Positions 1 through 10,205 are shown, numbered from the stretch's first letter. The stretch is DNA of 64,000 nt from an uncultured Bacteroides sp. (GCF_963677945.1 NZ_OY782578.1:4059258-4123257); one strand, 5' to 3'. Translations and numbers: made by a program. Notes: generated by a model not told the origin, from the letters alone.

Positions 1-1
1 A

Positions 2-691
2 AATGGTAAGGAAGCACTTGAAGCAGCGCTAAAGGATATGCCTGATTTAATAATCAGCGACGTTATGATGCCTGAAATGGACGGAATTACACTTTGCAAA
101 AAGATTAAGCAAAATATAAATATCAGTCACATTCCAGTTATCTTACTTACTGCCAAATCTAAAACAGAAGATAAAATTGAGGGTCTGGAAATCGGTGCAG
201 ATGCTTATATTGTAAAACCATTCAATACAGAACTGTTGAAATCTACAGTAGGAAACTTAATTGAAAACAGAGAACGGTTGAAGACTAAGTTTAATGGAAA
301 TGAACAACTGCAGATTAAGATTCAGGATATTAAGATGAAGTCGTCTGACGAAGTCCTTATGGAGAAAGTGATAAAAGTAATAAATGAAAATATAGCCGAT
401 CCAGCACTTAATGTTGAAATGCTGGCAAGCCATGTTGGTATGAGCAGGGTGCACATGCACCGAAAACTAAAAGAGCTGACTAATCAATCTGCCCGGGATT
501 TTATCAAAGGTATCCGATTGAAACAAGCAGCATCGCTCCTGTCGAGCAAAAAGATCAGCGTTTCTGAAGTGGCTTATGCTACCGGATTCAGTAACTTATC
601 GCATTTCTCGAATACTTTCCGCGAATTTTACGGAATATCTCCAACTGAATATGCATCAGATCATCTGGATAAGGAGAAAACGGATCAATAA
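2..691 (+). CDS. Hybrid two-component regulator, 3' part (receiver + AraC-type HTH)
   Basis: The frame is open from base 2, so this is the C-terminal end of a larger protein that starts outside the window. The visible part begins inside a response-regulator receiver domain, with the phospho-acceptor Asp in ISDVMMPEMDG (codon 59-61) and the conserved Lys in KPF, and ends in an AraC-family DNA-binding domain (about 361-670). This order is that of Bacteroides hybrid two-component systems, which sense glycan fragments in the periplasm and activate a nearby utilization locus. Its target locus is probably upstream of the window, because the next gene is convergent and separated by a strong terminator. 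The hybrid histidine kinase part is inferred, not seen; a stand-alone regulator cannot be excluded. Confidence 0.85.
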   Translation, partial: NGKEALEAALKDMPDLIISDVMMPEMDGITLCKKIKQNINISHIPVILLTAKSKTEDKIEGLEIGADAYIVKPFNTELLKSTVGNLIENRERLKTKFNGNEQLQIKIQDIKMKSSDEVLMEKVIKVINENIADPALNVEMLASHVGMSRVHMHRKLKELTNQSARDFIKGIRLKQAASLLSSKKISVSEVAYATGFSNLSHFSNTFREFYGISPTEYASDHLDKEKTDQ

Positions 692-702
692 TCGTAATAG
701 AA

Positions 703-750
703 TTATGCAAAAGGGCATTCCTCACGGAGTGCCCTTTTGCATAAAAAACA
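703..750. terminator. Bidirectional intrinsic terminator
   Basis: Perfect 15-bp inverted repeat (703-717 with 730-744) containing AAAAGGGCA/TGCCCTTTT, 12-nt loop, followed by A/T-rich sequence on both sides. It lies between two convergent genes, the regulator and GH8. Confidence 0.85.
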
Positions 751-787
751 ATTCTAAAAACTAACCAAACCAACCAACTTAATTCTT

Positions 788-2065
788 TTATAGTTCAATA
801 ATCCTATAATTTCCACTTAGATGCATAATGCTAAACAGATAAAGTAATCCATCATAATAAGCATCAAAATACCCATCCTCATAAGACTCGTGCTTAGCAT
901 TCCACAATGCATCTATAAATTCTTTACTTTTTTGATGTGTAGTAGTAAGAGACACTGCCGCCGATGTTGCAACTAATCCCAAAGAGTGGCGTAATTTGGT
1001 ATAACCTCCGGCACCCAAAACCTTTTCTACGGAAGTTCCATCTATATTATACTGGTCTACAAACTTATTTATTCCTTGTGAATACAGAAAATCCTGAATC
1101 CTATTTCCATATTGCTGCTGCCATTCTTTATCTGCAGCCGACCATGAATAATCGAGTGCTATGTTCATTGGAACGCGCCAGGAATCAAAGCGGAACTGTG
1201 CCCCTGGATGAAAAAATGTTCCTTTGGAAGTTCCGTCATATTCTGAATAATCAGGTGTAAGTCCAGTCTTTGGATTGCATGCCTTGTGAAGGTACTCTCT
1301 GGAAGCCTTGGCGCATTCTTTCCAGAAATCAGCTCTCCCATCACCACCCCATTTTGCCCAAACCTCATAAAATACAGGTATGTTATAAGAAGGATCGGTA
1401 AATTGATCTCCTCCTTTGCTCGGAACAAACGTAATAAGTTTATGTTCCTTATTAATTAAATTCGTTACTCCATTCTCGCCAGTCTTGGTCATCATCGCAT
1501 CTAATATTCGTTTTGCCTCGGCATGATAATTGATTCCTGAATTATTTCCCCAACGATTTGAGGCAAAAATAAGCGACGTAACGAAATATAGTTCTCCATC
1601 CGAAGCCGAACCGTCTGAATTACGTTTGCCCGAAGTCTGGCAACTCCATGCAAAATAACCGTCACTGCTTCCACCCTGGTGCTGCATATAAGTCTTTGAC
1701 CATCTCCACAGCTTATCGAAAATATCTTTTCGGTTAAATTGCACGGCAATCATCATTCCATAAGACATTCCTTCTGTACGAACATCGTGATTTTTTATAT
1801 CAGATATATAAGCCATGGAATCACCAACTTCAAAGTAAACTTTGTTAGGCCCTTCAAATACTCCTTTAAACGTGTTTTCCAACTTAGCATCAATATCCTT
1901 CTGGCTATATCCAGCCTCTGCAAAAAGATTTCTATACTTTCCGGTTTCCCATGCCCCCTTTTCCCAAGGTTTTAAAATCGTCTGTTTAGGGGTTAATGCA
2001 AATAGACTTAATGATATCTGACTAAAGAATAATAAATACAGCAAACGAAATAACATGTTTTTCAT
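788..2065 (-). CDS. Secreted glycoside hydrolase family 8 enzyme
   Basis: Predicted secreted GH8 enzyme of 425 residues. An N-terminal signal peptide (about 1-24) precedes one (alpha/alpha)6-type catalytic domain. Visible family landmarks are RTEGMSYGMM with the proposed acid Glu98, GSASDGELY with Asp156, and FRFDSWR with Asp293 at the position of the catalytic base in reducing-end xylose-releasing exo-oligoxylanase (Rex). The closest match by motif is therefore an exo-oligoxylanase (EC 3.2.1.156) acting on xylo-oligosaccharides, but GH8 also includes endoglucanases, chitosanases and lichenases, so the substrate is inferred. The gene is divergent from the DUF6377-like regulator and shares its 221-bp upstream region; no xylan transport genes are beside it. 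Confidence 0.88.
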   Translation of the reverse strand: MKNMLFRLLYLLFFSQISLSLFALTPKQTILKPWEKGAWETGKYRNLFAEAGYSQKDIDAKLENTFKGVFEGPNKVYFEVGDSMAYISDIKNHDVRTEGMSYGMMIAVQFNRKDIFDKLWRWSKTYMQHQGGSSDGYFAWSCQTSGKRNSDGSASDGELYFVTSLIFASNRWGNNSGINYHAEAKRILDAMMTKTGENGVTNLINKEHKLITFVPSKGGDQFTDPSYNIPVFYEVWAKWGGDGRADFWKECAKASREYLHKACNPKTGLTPDYSEYDGTSKGTFFHPGAQFRFDSWRVPMNIALDYSWSAADKEWQQQYGNRIQDFLYSQGINKFVDQYNIDGTSVEKVLGAGGYTKLRHSLGLVATSAAVSLTTTHQKSKEFIDALWNAKHESYEDGYFDAYYDGLLYLFSIMHLSGNYRIIEL

Positions 2066-2091
2066 AAATCAATTAAATTTATATTTTCATG

Positions 2092-2099
2092 CAAATATA
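2092..2099 (-). promoter_or_regulatory. -7 box for the GH8 gene
   Basis: On the minus strand this reads TATATTTG, a match to the Bacteroides TAnnTTTG -7 element, 27 bp upstream of the GH8 start. No well-spaced TTTG -33 element is evident. Confidence 0.45.
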
Positions 2100-2252
2100 A
2101 ATGCATCAATATACAAAAAAATATATTTTTGTTACACAAAATTGTTCTAGCGTTACATTATAAATTAAAGCGTAATTAACCTAATAGAATAGATAAAGTC
2201 ATTAAACTATTTTAATATTTCACATCATATAGGTCTATCACAATATTTTTTC

Positions 2253-2260
2253 TAACTTTG
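2253..2260 (+). promoter_or_regulatory. -7 box for the DUF6377-like regulator
   Basis: TAACTTTG matches TAnnTTTG and lies 26 bp before the ATG at 2287. No clear -33 element is seen. Confidence 0.5.
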
Positions 2261-2286
2261 AAGCGATTAAAAGTTACTCTAGTATA

Positions 2287-3894
2287 ATGAAAAAGCTAAC
2301 CTTATTATTTGTTTTTACTCTATATTCAATTGTTTCTCTTGCAGGAAATCAAATTGATTCCTTATTAAATGTATTGGATAAAACAATAAAAGAAAGCAAA
2401 AGTTATGTAGAAGCACGCGAAAACCGCATTAATAGCCTAAAAAAGCGGCTTAATAATAGTACACTTTCCCCTGAGCAAATTTATTCTATTAACAAATTAC
2501 TATATAAAGAATACAGAACTTTTGTCTGTGACTCAGCGATACACTATCTAAATAATAATCTTGAAATAGCTGAAACTTCGAAGAATAAAGGATTGATAAA
2601 TGAAACAAAATTATTTTTATCTCATCTTCATTCTTCTTCAGGTATGTATAGAGAGAGTAGCGATATATTATATTCCATAAATAAAAATCAGCTGACAAAA
2701 GATTTGATTCCATACTATTATAAATGTTACGAGCATTTATACAATGAAATGTACCTTTACACTCACGATCAAAAACTAAAAAAGAACTACTTTAAATTAT
2801 TTCAAACTTACCAGGACACCTTGCTAACTGTTTTTGATCCTTCTTCAGAAAATTATCTGGCAATAAAAGAACAAAAAGCTCTTGAACAAAAAAATTTAGT
2901 TGAAGCACGAAAAATAAATTCTCTTAGATTGTCAAAAGCCCCTTTCGGAACTCCAGAGTATGCTTTGATAACCTTTCAAGTCTCTCTTATTGACAGAGAA
3001 GAAAAAAAACTTGAAGATGAGAAAAAACATTTAATTTTTTCTGCAATGTCTGATATTAAAGCTGCAATAAAAGATAATGCATCTTTATCCAACCTGGCAA
3101 ATCTACTTTATGAAGAAGGAGATATTGACCGTGCTTATCAATATATAAAATATTCACTAGAAGACGCTAATTTCTATAATGCACGTTTACGAAATATTCA
3201 AATATCAAATACCCTTCCAATTATAGAAAAGAGTTATCAGATTAAGAGTGAAAAACAAAAAAATGAATTAAAAACAAGTCTGATATGTATAAGCGCTCTC
3301 GCACTCCTTTTATTTGGAGCTCTTGGCTATATTTATAAACAGATGAAACGATTGAGCAAAGCTCGTAATGAATTAGGAGTAATCAACAATCAATTGAAAT
3401 CATTGAATAATGAACTTGCCGAAGCTAATCATATAAAAGAAGAATATATTGCTCATTTCCTCGGGATATGCTCTACTTATATAGATAAATTGGAAAGTTA
3501 CCGTAAAATGGTAAATAAGAAAATCAATGGCGGACAAGTTACCGAGTTGCTTAAGATAACCAAATCTTCTGAAGTTCTAGAAAGCGAATTGAAAGATTTC
3601 TATGTTAATTTCGATAATACATTCCTGCATTTATATCCCAAGTTTGTGGAAGAATTTAATAACCTTTTAGTAAAAGAAGAAAGAATTGTTTTGAAGAAAG
3701 GGGAATTATTGAATACAGAGTTACGTATCTTCGCCTTAATTCGTCTAGGTATTGATGATAGTTCTAAAATCGCTAATCTTCTACGCTATTCGGTAAATAC
3801 TATCTATAACTATCGTGCTAAAGTTAAGAACAAAGCATTAGGATCTAGAGATGATTTTGAAAGTCTGGTTATGAGAATCGGAGCATTCTCATAA
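2287..3894 (+). CDS. Membrane-spanning DUF6377-like transcriptional regulator of the glucan locus
   Basis: Protein of 535 residues with a signal peptide (1-19), a helical TPR-like region (about 20-320), one transmembrane segment around 335-355 (CISALALLLFGALGYIY), a coiled-coil linker and a C-terminal helix-turn-helix-like region (about 470-520, with ELRIFALIRLGI and SVNTIYNYRAKV). The topology puts the sensor in the periplasm and the DNA-binding part in the cytoplasm on one chain, without kinase or receiver domains. This resembles the DUF6377 regulators that precede some Bacteroides polysaccharide utilization loci; BT3309, ahead of the beta-1,6-glucan genes, occupies the same position as I recall. 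It probably activates the five genes downstream. The family name is from memory and not verified. Confidence 0.75.
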   Translation: MKKLTLLFVFTLYSIVSLAGNQIDSLLNVLDKTIKESKSYVEARENRINSLKKRLNNSTLSPEQIYSINKLLYKEYRTFVCDSAIHYLNNNLEIAETSKNKGLINETKLFLSHLHSSSGMYRESSDILYSINKNQLTKDLIPYYYKCYEHLYNEMYLYTHDQKLKKNYFKLFQTYQDTLLTVFDPSSENYLAIKEQKALEQKNLVEARKINSLRLSKAPFGTPEYALITFQVSLIDREEKKLEDEKKHLIFSAMSDIKAAIKDNASLSNLANLLYEEGDIDRAYQYIKYSLEDANFYNARLRNIQISNTLPIIEKSYQIKSEKQKNELKTSLICISALALLLFGALGYIYKQMKRLSKARNELGVINNQLKSLNNELAEANHIKEEYIAHFLGICSTYIDKLESYRKMVNKKINGGQVTELLKITKSSEVLESELKDFYVNFDNTFLHLYPKFVEEFNNLLVKEERIVLKKGELLNTELRIFALIRLGIDDSSKIANLLRYSVNTIYNYRAKVKNKALGSRDDFESLVMRIGAFS

Positions 3895-4193
3895 CTCAAT
3901 AATATCTACTACAAATTATTATTAGTGCTAAAACTGAGCTTATATTCTTTTTAAAGAAAGTTATAACAACAAAAATTCTGCTTCTTTTTATTAATATATC
4001 TTCCACTTTTTCAAAGCCATCTTAAATCATTAACTTATTAATAATAAACGATTTGCATAGCTACGTTTATTCAATTAATCCACCAAATAACCACAGATGA
4101 TAGGAATGTATTTATTTCTATCCTACATTTGCTTTCAAGATATTCGAGACAACGAATAATCTAATCTAATGTTAACTAATTAAATTTTAATTC

Positions 4194-7187
4194 ATGAAAA
4201 AAAGCAAGGAAAAACCAATTACAAAGAATGGCATGAGCTTCTGTAAAAGTGTCCTCTTCATTCTTATAGGTTTATTTGTATCTCTAAGTGCCTTCGCACA
4301 AAAAATAACAGTTACCGGACAAGTTAAAGACCCTTCTAATGAAGGTGTAATTGGAGCCAGTGTTATTGAAAAAGGCACAACTAACGGAACGATGACAGAT
4401 ATGGATGGAAAATTTTCTCTTACCGTATCTCCAAAAGCAACATTAACAATTACTTATATTGGTTATAGAAGTCAGGAGATTGTAGTAAAAGGTACTACAT
4501 CTTTAAACATTGTATTACAAGAAAATGCAGAATTACTAGAAGAAGTAGTAGTGATTGGTTATGGATCTGTAAAGAGAAAAGATGTAACTACTTCTGTTGC
4601 AAGTGTCTCAACAAAAGATTTAGACGAGCGACCAATTATTTCTGCAGCAGCGGCTATTCAGGGAAAAGCTGCCGGAGTTAATGTTATTCAGCCAAATGGA
4701 GAGCCAGGTGCAGGAATGGTTGTCCGGATTCGTGGTAATTCGTCTATTAATGCAAGCAATGATCCGCTTTATGTAGTGGACGGAGTACCTATGACAGAGA
4801 TTAATTTCTTATCTCCGAATGACATTGAAAGCATGCAAATTCTAAAAGACGCATCATCTGCTGCTATCTATGGTTCAAGAGCATCAAATGGTGTAGTATT
4901 AATAACTACAAAAGCAGGTGTAAAAGGTGAAGCAAAGATTAATTTCTCTGCTCAAGCTGGTGTTACAGAGGTTGCCAAACAAATGAAGTCTTTAAATGTA
5001 GCACAATATAAGGATTTAATGGATGAACTTGGTTCTATAAACCTTCCCGATGGATTAAAGGACGAAACAAACTGGTTTGATGAAACTTACCGTACGGGAG
5101 TTACTCAAAATTATCAGCTGTCAGTATCTAATGCAAACGATAAACTGAAATATTTCATTTCAGGAGGTTATACAAAGGAAGACGGAATTATTAAAGTTGC
5201 CTTTTATGAAAGATATAACTTAAGAGCTAATCTTGAAAATCAAATTCGTTCATGGTTGAAGATAGGAACTAATCTGGCATACTCTGATTACAGTAGCAAC
5301 GGCATTATCTCAGGACAAGGTGCCAATCGTGCCGGAGTTATTCTTTCTGTTATAAATACTCCAACTTATGCAAAAATCTGGGACGAGAACAATCCTGGTC
5401 AGTACTATAACAACTTCTACGGAGCCAATGTTACCCATCCAGTAGAAAACATGTCACGTACTGAAGATAATAAAACAAACAACAACCGTTTGCTGGGAAG
5501 TGCTAATGCAGAAATTACATTCTCTCCAAAATTGAAGTTTAAAAGTTCTATATCTATTGACCGGGTATATTATCACAATACAAGTTTTCTTGACCCTATC
5601 AAAACAGAATACGGACGTTCTCAATATGGAAGTGCCAGCGATAACCGTTCACTAAGTACTATTATGGTATATGATAACATTCTGACTTATGACACAAGCA
5701 TAAAGAAGCATAACTTCAATGTTATGGCCGGAGCATCAGGAACGACTTCTAAGTGGTCTCAAACTTACCAGACTGTAAGCCATTTCTTAAATGGTGATAT
5801 TAAAACACTGAATGCAGGAAACAAAGTTGAACAAGGTAATGGGACTACTGCTTCCGACTGGGCAATCATGTCATACGTAGGTCGTTTTTCTTATAACTTC
5901 GACAGTAAATACTTATTAACAGCCAATTTCCGTGCCGATGGTTCATCAAAGTTGGCTCCGGGAAACAGATGGGGTTATTTTCCTTCAGTTTCTGCAGCAT
6001 GGAGAATTTCATCTGAAGAATTTATGAAAGATATTAAATGGATTGATGACTTAAAGATTCGTGGAGGCTGGGGACAAACTGGTAATCAATCAGGAGTTGG
6101 AGATTATGGTTATTTACAGCTTCGTAACATTACCCGTCAAAACTGGTGGGAAACCGGAAAGGCAAATGCACTTCCTATAACCTCTCCTGCTAACATGAGT
6201 AACAGTGAACTTACATGGGAAACAACTACTCAAACAAATATTGGAGTTGATTTCACTGTTCTAAATAATAGACTGACATTTACTGCAGACGCATACTATA
6301 AGCACACTACAGATTTGTTGATGGATGTTCCTCTTGGACCAACAGCTTCTTTTAGCGATATCTATAGAAATGAAGGCGAAATGGAAAACAAGGGAATTGA
6401 ATTTGGTATCAACTCAAAAAACCTAGTAGGCAATTTTAAATGGGATACAGACTTTAATATCTCATTTAACAAGAATAAAGTAAAGAAGTTCGATACGCGT
6501 CAATCCTATTTCTATGCACAATCTACCACAGGTGAATATATTACCAAGCTTACTACAGGAAAACCTTTGGGAATGTTCTGGGGATATATTTCTGATGGAG
6601 TAAATCCAGAAACAGGTGATATCATGTACAGAGATCTAGATAAAAGTGGAAGTATTACTCCTAATGATAAAACATACATAGGTGACCCAAATCCGGATTT
6701 TACTTTTGGACTAACAAATAATCTTTCCTATAAAGGATTTAATTTAAATGTATTCTTCCAAGGTTCGGTAGGAAACGATATTTATAACCTTTCACGCATG
6801 GAAACAGAAGGCATGTACGATGCTAAGAATCAATCTACAGCCGTACTTGGCAGGTGGAAAATTCCCGGACAAATTACTGATATGCCAAGAGCTGTTGCTT
6901 CTAAAGAAAACTTGAAGACATCCAGTCGCTTTGTAGAAGACGGTAGTTTCTTGCGATTGAAATCATTGACATTATCATACAACGTTACCGGAAAGCTACT
7001 GAAGAAACTTAATATTGGTCGTCTTCAGCCATATTTCACTGCTCAAAATTTGCTAACGTTCACTAATTACAAAGGATTTGATCCTGAAGTAAACCAATGG
7101 GGAGGAAGTGCTTTGGTACAAGGACTCGATTGGGGTACCTATCCTCAGACAAAGAGCTATGTATTTGGTGTAAATGTTGAATTTTAA
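4194..7187 (+). CDS. SusC-like TonB-dependent outer membrane glycan transporter
   Basis: A 997-residue SusC/RagA-type receptor that imports oligosaccharides across the outer membrane with TonB energy. Domains in order: signal peptide ending SAFAQ (about 36), carboxypeptidase-regulatory-like domain (TGQVKDPSNEGVIGASV), TonB box region (EEVVVIGYG), plug domain (about 120-240) and a C-terminal beta-barrel. It starts the SusC/SusD pair, with SusD 13 bp downstream. By synteny with BT3310 the substrate is likely beta-1,6-glucan fragments. The first ATG gives an N-terminus of charged residues before the hydrophobic core; an internal Met14 (4233) is an alternative start. Confidence 0.95.
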   Translation: MKKSKEKPITKNGMSFCKSVLFILIGLFVSLSAFAQKITVTGQVKDPSNEGVIGASVIEKGTTNGTMTDMDGKFSLTVSPKATLTITYIGYRSQEIVVKGTTSLNIVLQENAELLEEVVVIGYGSVKRKDVTTSVASVSTKDLDERPIISAAAAIQGKAAGVNVIQPNGEPGAGMVVRIRGNSSINASNDPLYVVDGVPMTEINFLSPNDIESMQILKDASSAAIYGSRASNGVVLITTKAGVKGEAKINFSAQAGVTEVAKQMKSLNVAQYKDLMDELGSINLPDGLKDETNWFDETYRTGVTQNYQLSVSNANDKLKYFISGGYTKEDGIIKVAFYERYNLRANLENQIRSWLKIGTNLAYSDYSSNGIISGQGANRAGVILSVINTPTYAKIWDENNPGQYYNNFYGANVTHPVENMSRTEDNKTNNNRLLGSANAEITFSPKLKFKSSISIDRVYYHNTSFLDPIKTEYGRSQYGSASDNRSLSTIMVYDNILTYDTSIKKHNFNVMAGASGTTSKWSQTYQTVSHFLNGDIKTLNAGNKVEQGNGTTASDWAIMSYVGRFSYNFDSKYLLTANFRADGSSKLAPGNRWGYFPSVSAAWRISSEEFMKDIKWIDDLKIRGGWGQTGNQSGVGDYGYLQLRNITRQNWWETGKANALPITSPANMSNSELTWETTTQTNIGVDFTVLNNRLTFTADAYYKHTTDLLMDVPLGPTASFSDIYRNEGEMENKGIEFGINSKNLVGNFKWDTDFNISFNKNKVKKFDTRQSYFYAQSTTGEYITKLTTGKPLGMFWGYISDGVNPETGDIMYRDLDKSGSITPNDKTYIGDPNPDFTFGLTNNLSYKGFNLNVFFQGSVGNDIYNLSRMETEGMYDAKNQSTAVLGRWKIPGQITDMPRAVASKENLKTSSRFVEDGSFLRLKSLTLSYNVTGKLLKKLNIGRLQPYFTAQNLLTFTNYKGFDPEVNQWGGSALVQGLDWGTYPQTKSYVFGVNVEF

Positions 7188-7200
7188 ATAGAATAATACA

Positions 7201-8709
7201 ATGAAAAATAAAATAAAACTTAGTTTACTATTGGGCACAACTCTTCTTTTGGGAAGTTGTTCATTAAATTATGACCCAATATCTAATTATAGCGAACTCA
7301 CTTTTGGTAATGAAACCGGAGGTACTGGTAACAAATACGAAACCAAAGCTGAAATGCAGCAACAGTACGATAATATTTATAAGAGCATACAAAATGCGCA
7401 GGAATCCTGGTACATGGATATGTTAGTATTTGCTGAAACTCATGCAGACAATGCTTATAGCGGAGCTACTGATGCAGAACTTATTTCACTGGAATCGAAC
7501 AAACAAGATGCCACAAATAAGAATATTGAACGTGATTGGACGTCTTTTCTTGGATATATTGTTTCAGCAAACCGAGTTATATGTAATGTGGATTCCGTTC
7601 CAGATAAAACTCTGACTGATGCAGAACGTAAACAATGGAAAGCTGAAGCTTCTATATGGCGTGCATGGGTATTATTTGACATGACCAGATTATGGGGTGA
7701 AGTTCCTGTAGTTACTCAGGAAACTCCAAATATAACTGCTACAAACGTAAAAGAAATGTACCCTATCCTCTTCCCTGTCCGCAACAGTGTTGAAGATGTT
7801 TACAAACAAATTATAAGCGATTTACAGTACGGGCTTCAATATGCACCCAAAGTAGATGCAACTAATAAATTCAAATTAACACAATCAGTGGCTAAAACTC
7901 TTCTTGCCAAAGTATATGCTGAAGCACCTGTTAGGGATTACGCCAAAGTTATTGAATATTGTGAATCTATAAAAAAAGATGGTTTTTCACTTGTAGCTAA
8001 CTACTCAGATTTATTCTCTGTAAACGATACTAAGACAGATGTGAATTACCGAAATACTTCTGAATCTATCTTTGAGGTTATTTATCCTCTAGGTAGCGGA
8101 AGCTGGGTTACATGGATGTTTGGCATTGATCAATGCGATCCAAGCAGTACCTATAACTGGGCTAAATGGATTACTCCTTCAAGAGATTTGATTCAGGCTT
8201 ATGAAAACGAAGGTGATAATGTTCGCATGAATGAAGCAATTGTATGGGCAAAACCATCCTGGAGCATTCATTATCCATCAGATCATTACCCATTTATGTA
8301 TAAAACCCGTTCACGTTATAACAGCATCCTTAAGTTCCGTTTGGCTGATGTTCTTTTGCTGGAAGCTGAAGCTTATACGGCTCAGGGTAATTTAACTGCC
8401 GCTGCAGATTTAGTTGATCAAATAAGAGTTCGCGCAAAGTTAGCGAAGCTGGATGCTTCAGTTAAGTCTTCTAAAGATAACATGGTGAATGCCGTGCTCA
8501 AAGAACGCCGTCTGGAACTAGCTTTCGAAGGACAACGTTGGTTCGATCTTGTTCGCACAGGAAAGGTATATGAAGTTATGAACGCATTAAATTCACGCGA
8601 TTCTGGCCGTAAGAAGATGGCTACTTTTACCGAAAATTCATTGCTGATGCCTGTTCCACAGACTCAGATTGACAGTAATCCAAACTTAACACAAAACAAA
8701 GGGTACTAA
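7201..8709 (+). CDS. SusD-like surface glycan-binding lipoprotein
   Basis: A 502-residue SusD/RagB-family outer-membrane lipoprotein that caps the SusC barrel and delivers oligosaccharide to it. The signal peptide ends in the lipobox LLGSC with Cys20 as the lipidated residue. The C-terminal region has the usual SusD features, including RLADVLLLEAEAYTAQG and KERRLELAFEGQRWFDLVRTG, and ends in the common NPNLTQNKGY. It is 13 bp after SusC and 2 bp before the GH30 gene, so co-transcription is expected. It corresponds to BT3311 in the B. thetaiotaomicron beta-1,6-glucan locus. Confidence 0.95.
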   Translation: MKNKIKLSLLLGTTLLLGSCSLNYDPISNYSELTFGNETGGTGNKYETKAEMQQQYDNIYKSIQNAQESWYMDMLVFAETHADNAYSGATDAELISLESNKQDATNKNIERDWTSFLGYIVSANRVICNVDSVPDKTLTDAERKQWKAEASIWRAWVLFDMTRLWGEVPVVTQETPNITATNVKEMYPILFPVRNSVEDVYKQIISDLQYGLQYAPKVDATNKFKLTQSVAKTLLAKVYAEAPVRDYAKVIEYCESIKKDGFSLVANYSDLFSVNDTKTDVNYRNTSESIFEVIYPLGSGSWVTWMFGIDQCDPSSTYNWAKWITPSRDLIQAYENEGDNVRMNEAIVWAKPSWSIHYPSDHYPFMYKTRSRYNSILKFRLADVLLLEAEAYTAQGNLTAAADLVDQIRVRAKLAKLDASVKSSKDNMVNAVLKERRLELAFEGQRWFDLVRTGKVYEVMNALNSRDSGRKKMATFTENSLLMPVPQTQIDSNPNLTQNKGY

Positions 8710-8711
8710 TC

Positions 8712-10205
8712 ATGAAAGTTGATTATAGAAAAAAAATGTTATCAGTCTTGACCGGTTTGTTTATCACAGGATTTGCTTTCCTGGGATGTGGTAATGGCAC
8801 TGTGCCTTCTCCCGAAGAACCCGGAGATACGATAACTTCTGATGTCGATTTGTACGTTACAACGGCAAATCAATCTTTACTATTCAAAAAGATTCCATTG
8901 TCATTCAGCACAAAAGACAATATGTCTCCATTCACAATTCAAATGAATCCTTCGGAAGTATTTCAGGAAATGGATGGATTCGGAGCAGCGATGACAGGTT
9001 CTTCTTGTTACAATCTATTAAAGATGACTGCTGAAGATAGATCTAAAATACTAAAAGAAACGTTTGATCCTAAAGATGGAATGGGATACAGTTATATTCG
9101 TATATCTATTGGTGCTTCGGACTTTTCTCTGAGCGAGTATACTTATTGTGATAATCAGGGCATCGAAAACTTTGCTTTGCAATCTGAGGATAAGAACTAT
9201 GTTATTCCTGTATTGAAAGAGATCTTGGCTATCAATCCTAATGTGAAGATTTTGGCTTCGCCATGGACTTGTCCAAAATGGATGAAGGTGAATAATCTGA
9301 CAGAGAAAAAGCCTTTTGATTCCTGGACAAGTGGACAGTTAAATCCTGATTACTATCAGGATTATGCCACATATTTCGTGAAGTATATTCAGGCAATGAA
9401 AGCAGAAGGGATTAATATTGCATCAATGACAATTCAGAATGAGCCGTTAAACCGTGGAAACTCCGTTTCATTGTACATGACATGGCAAGAACAACGAGAC
9501 TTTATTAAAACAGCTTTAGGACCAGCTTTCCGCAATGCGGGAATCAATACAAAGATTATTGTCTTTGACCATAATTATAATTACGACAACATTGCCGATC
9601 AAAAAGATTATCCAATCAACATTTACAAAGATGCTGAAGCCGCTCAATATATTGATGGAGCTGGATTCCATGCTTACGGAGGTGATAAAGCCGAATTGCT
9701 TGATGTTCATAATGCAAATCCCGAAAAGAATCTCTATTTCACCGAGATGTCTATCGGTGAATGGAATTACAGTTTCGCAGGAGACTTAATGTGGAACATG
9801 GCTGAAGTGTGTATCGGAACTATTAATAACTGGACAAAAGCAGTTATTGTTTGGAACTTTATGTTGGATAAAAATCGCGGACCAAATCGCCCGGGAGGTT
9901 GCACTACTTGTTATGGAGCAATTGATATCAATCTCGATTACAAGACAATGACAAAGAATTCACACTATTACACCATCAGTCATTTGGCTAAAGTAATTAA
10001 GCCGGGAGCTAAACGAATTGGTACAACTGGTTATAAGGTAAACGGGCTTTATTATGCTGCATTCCAAAATACTGATGGTTCATACGCAGTAGTATTGCAA
10101 AACGATACAAACAGTGCAATGAACATAACATTGTCTGACGGAAATCACTCTTTTGCTTACTCTGTACCAGCCAAAGCCGTAGCTTCTTACAAATGGAACA
10201 AATAA
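8712..10205 (+). CDS. GH30 lipoprotein, probable endo-beta-1,6-glucanase
   Basis: A 497-residue GH30 enzyme with a lipobox (FLGC, Cys26), so probably anchored at the cell surface. The catalytic domain spans about 75-430 with a C-terminal beta-sandwich. The acid/base is Glu244 in TIQNEPLN and the nucleophile Glu345 in LYFTEMSIGEW. These motifs are typical of GH30 subfamilies 1-3; position between SusD and a surface glycan-binding protein mirrors BT3312, an endo-beta-1,6-glucanase (subfamily 3) acting on pustulan and yeast-wall glucan. It would cut long chains outside the cell before SusC import. The beta-1,6 specificity rests on synteny; glucosylceramidase-type activity is the alternative. Confidence 0.9.
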   Translation: MKVDYRKKMLSVLTGLFITGFAFLGCGNGTVPSPEEPGDTITSDVDLYVTTANQSLLFKKIPLSFSTKDNMSPFTIQMNPSEVFQEMDGFGAAMTGSSCYNLLKMTAEDRSKILKETFDPKDGMGYSYIRISIGASDFSLSEYTYCDNQGIENFALQSEDKNYVIPVLKEILAINPNVKILASPWTCPKWMKVNNLTEKKPFDSWTSGQLNPDYYQDYATYFVKYIQAMKAEGINIASMTIQNEPLNRGNSVSLYMTWQEQRDFIKTALGPAFRNAGINTKIIVFDHNYNYDNIADQKDYPINIYKDAEAAQYIDGAGFHAYGGDKAELLDVHNANPEKNLYFTEMSIGEWNYSFAGDLMWNMAEVCIGTINNWTKAVIVWNFMLDKNRGPNRPGGCTTCYGAIDINLDYKTMTKNSHYYTISHLAKVIKPGAKRIGTTGYKVNGLYYAAFQNTDGSYAVVLQNDTNSAMNITLSDGNHSFAYSVPAKAVASYKWNK

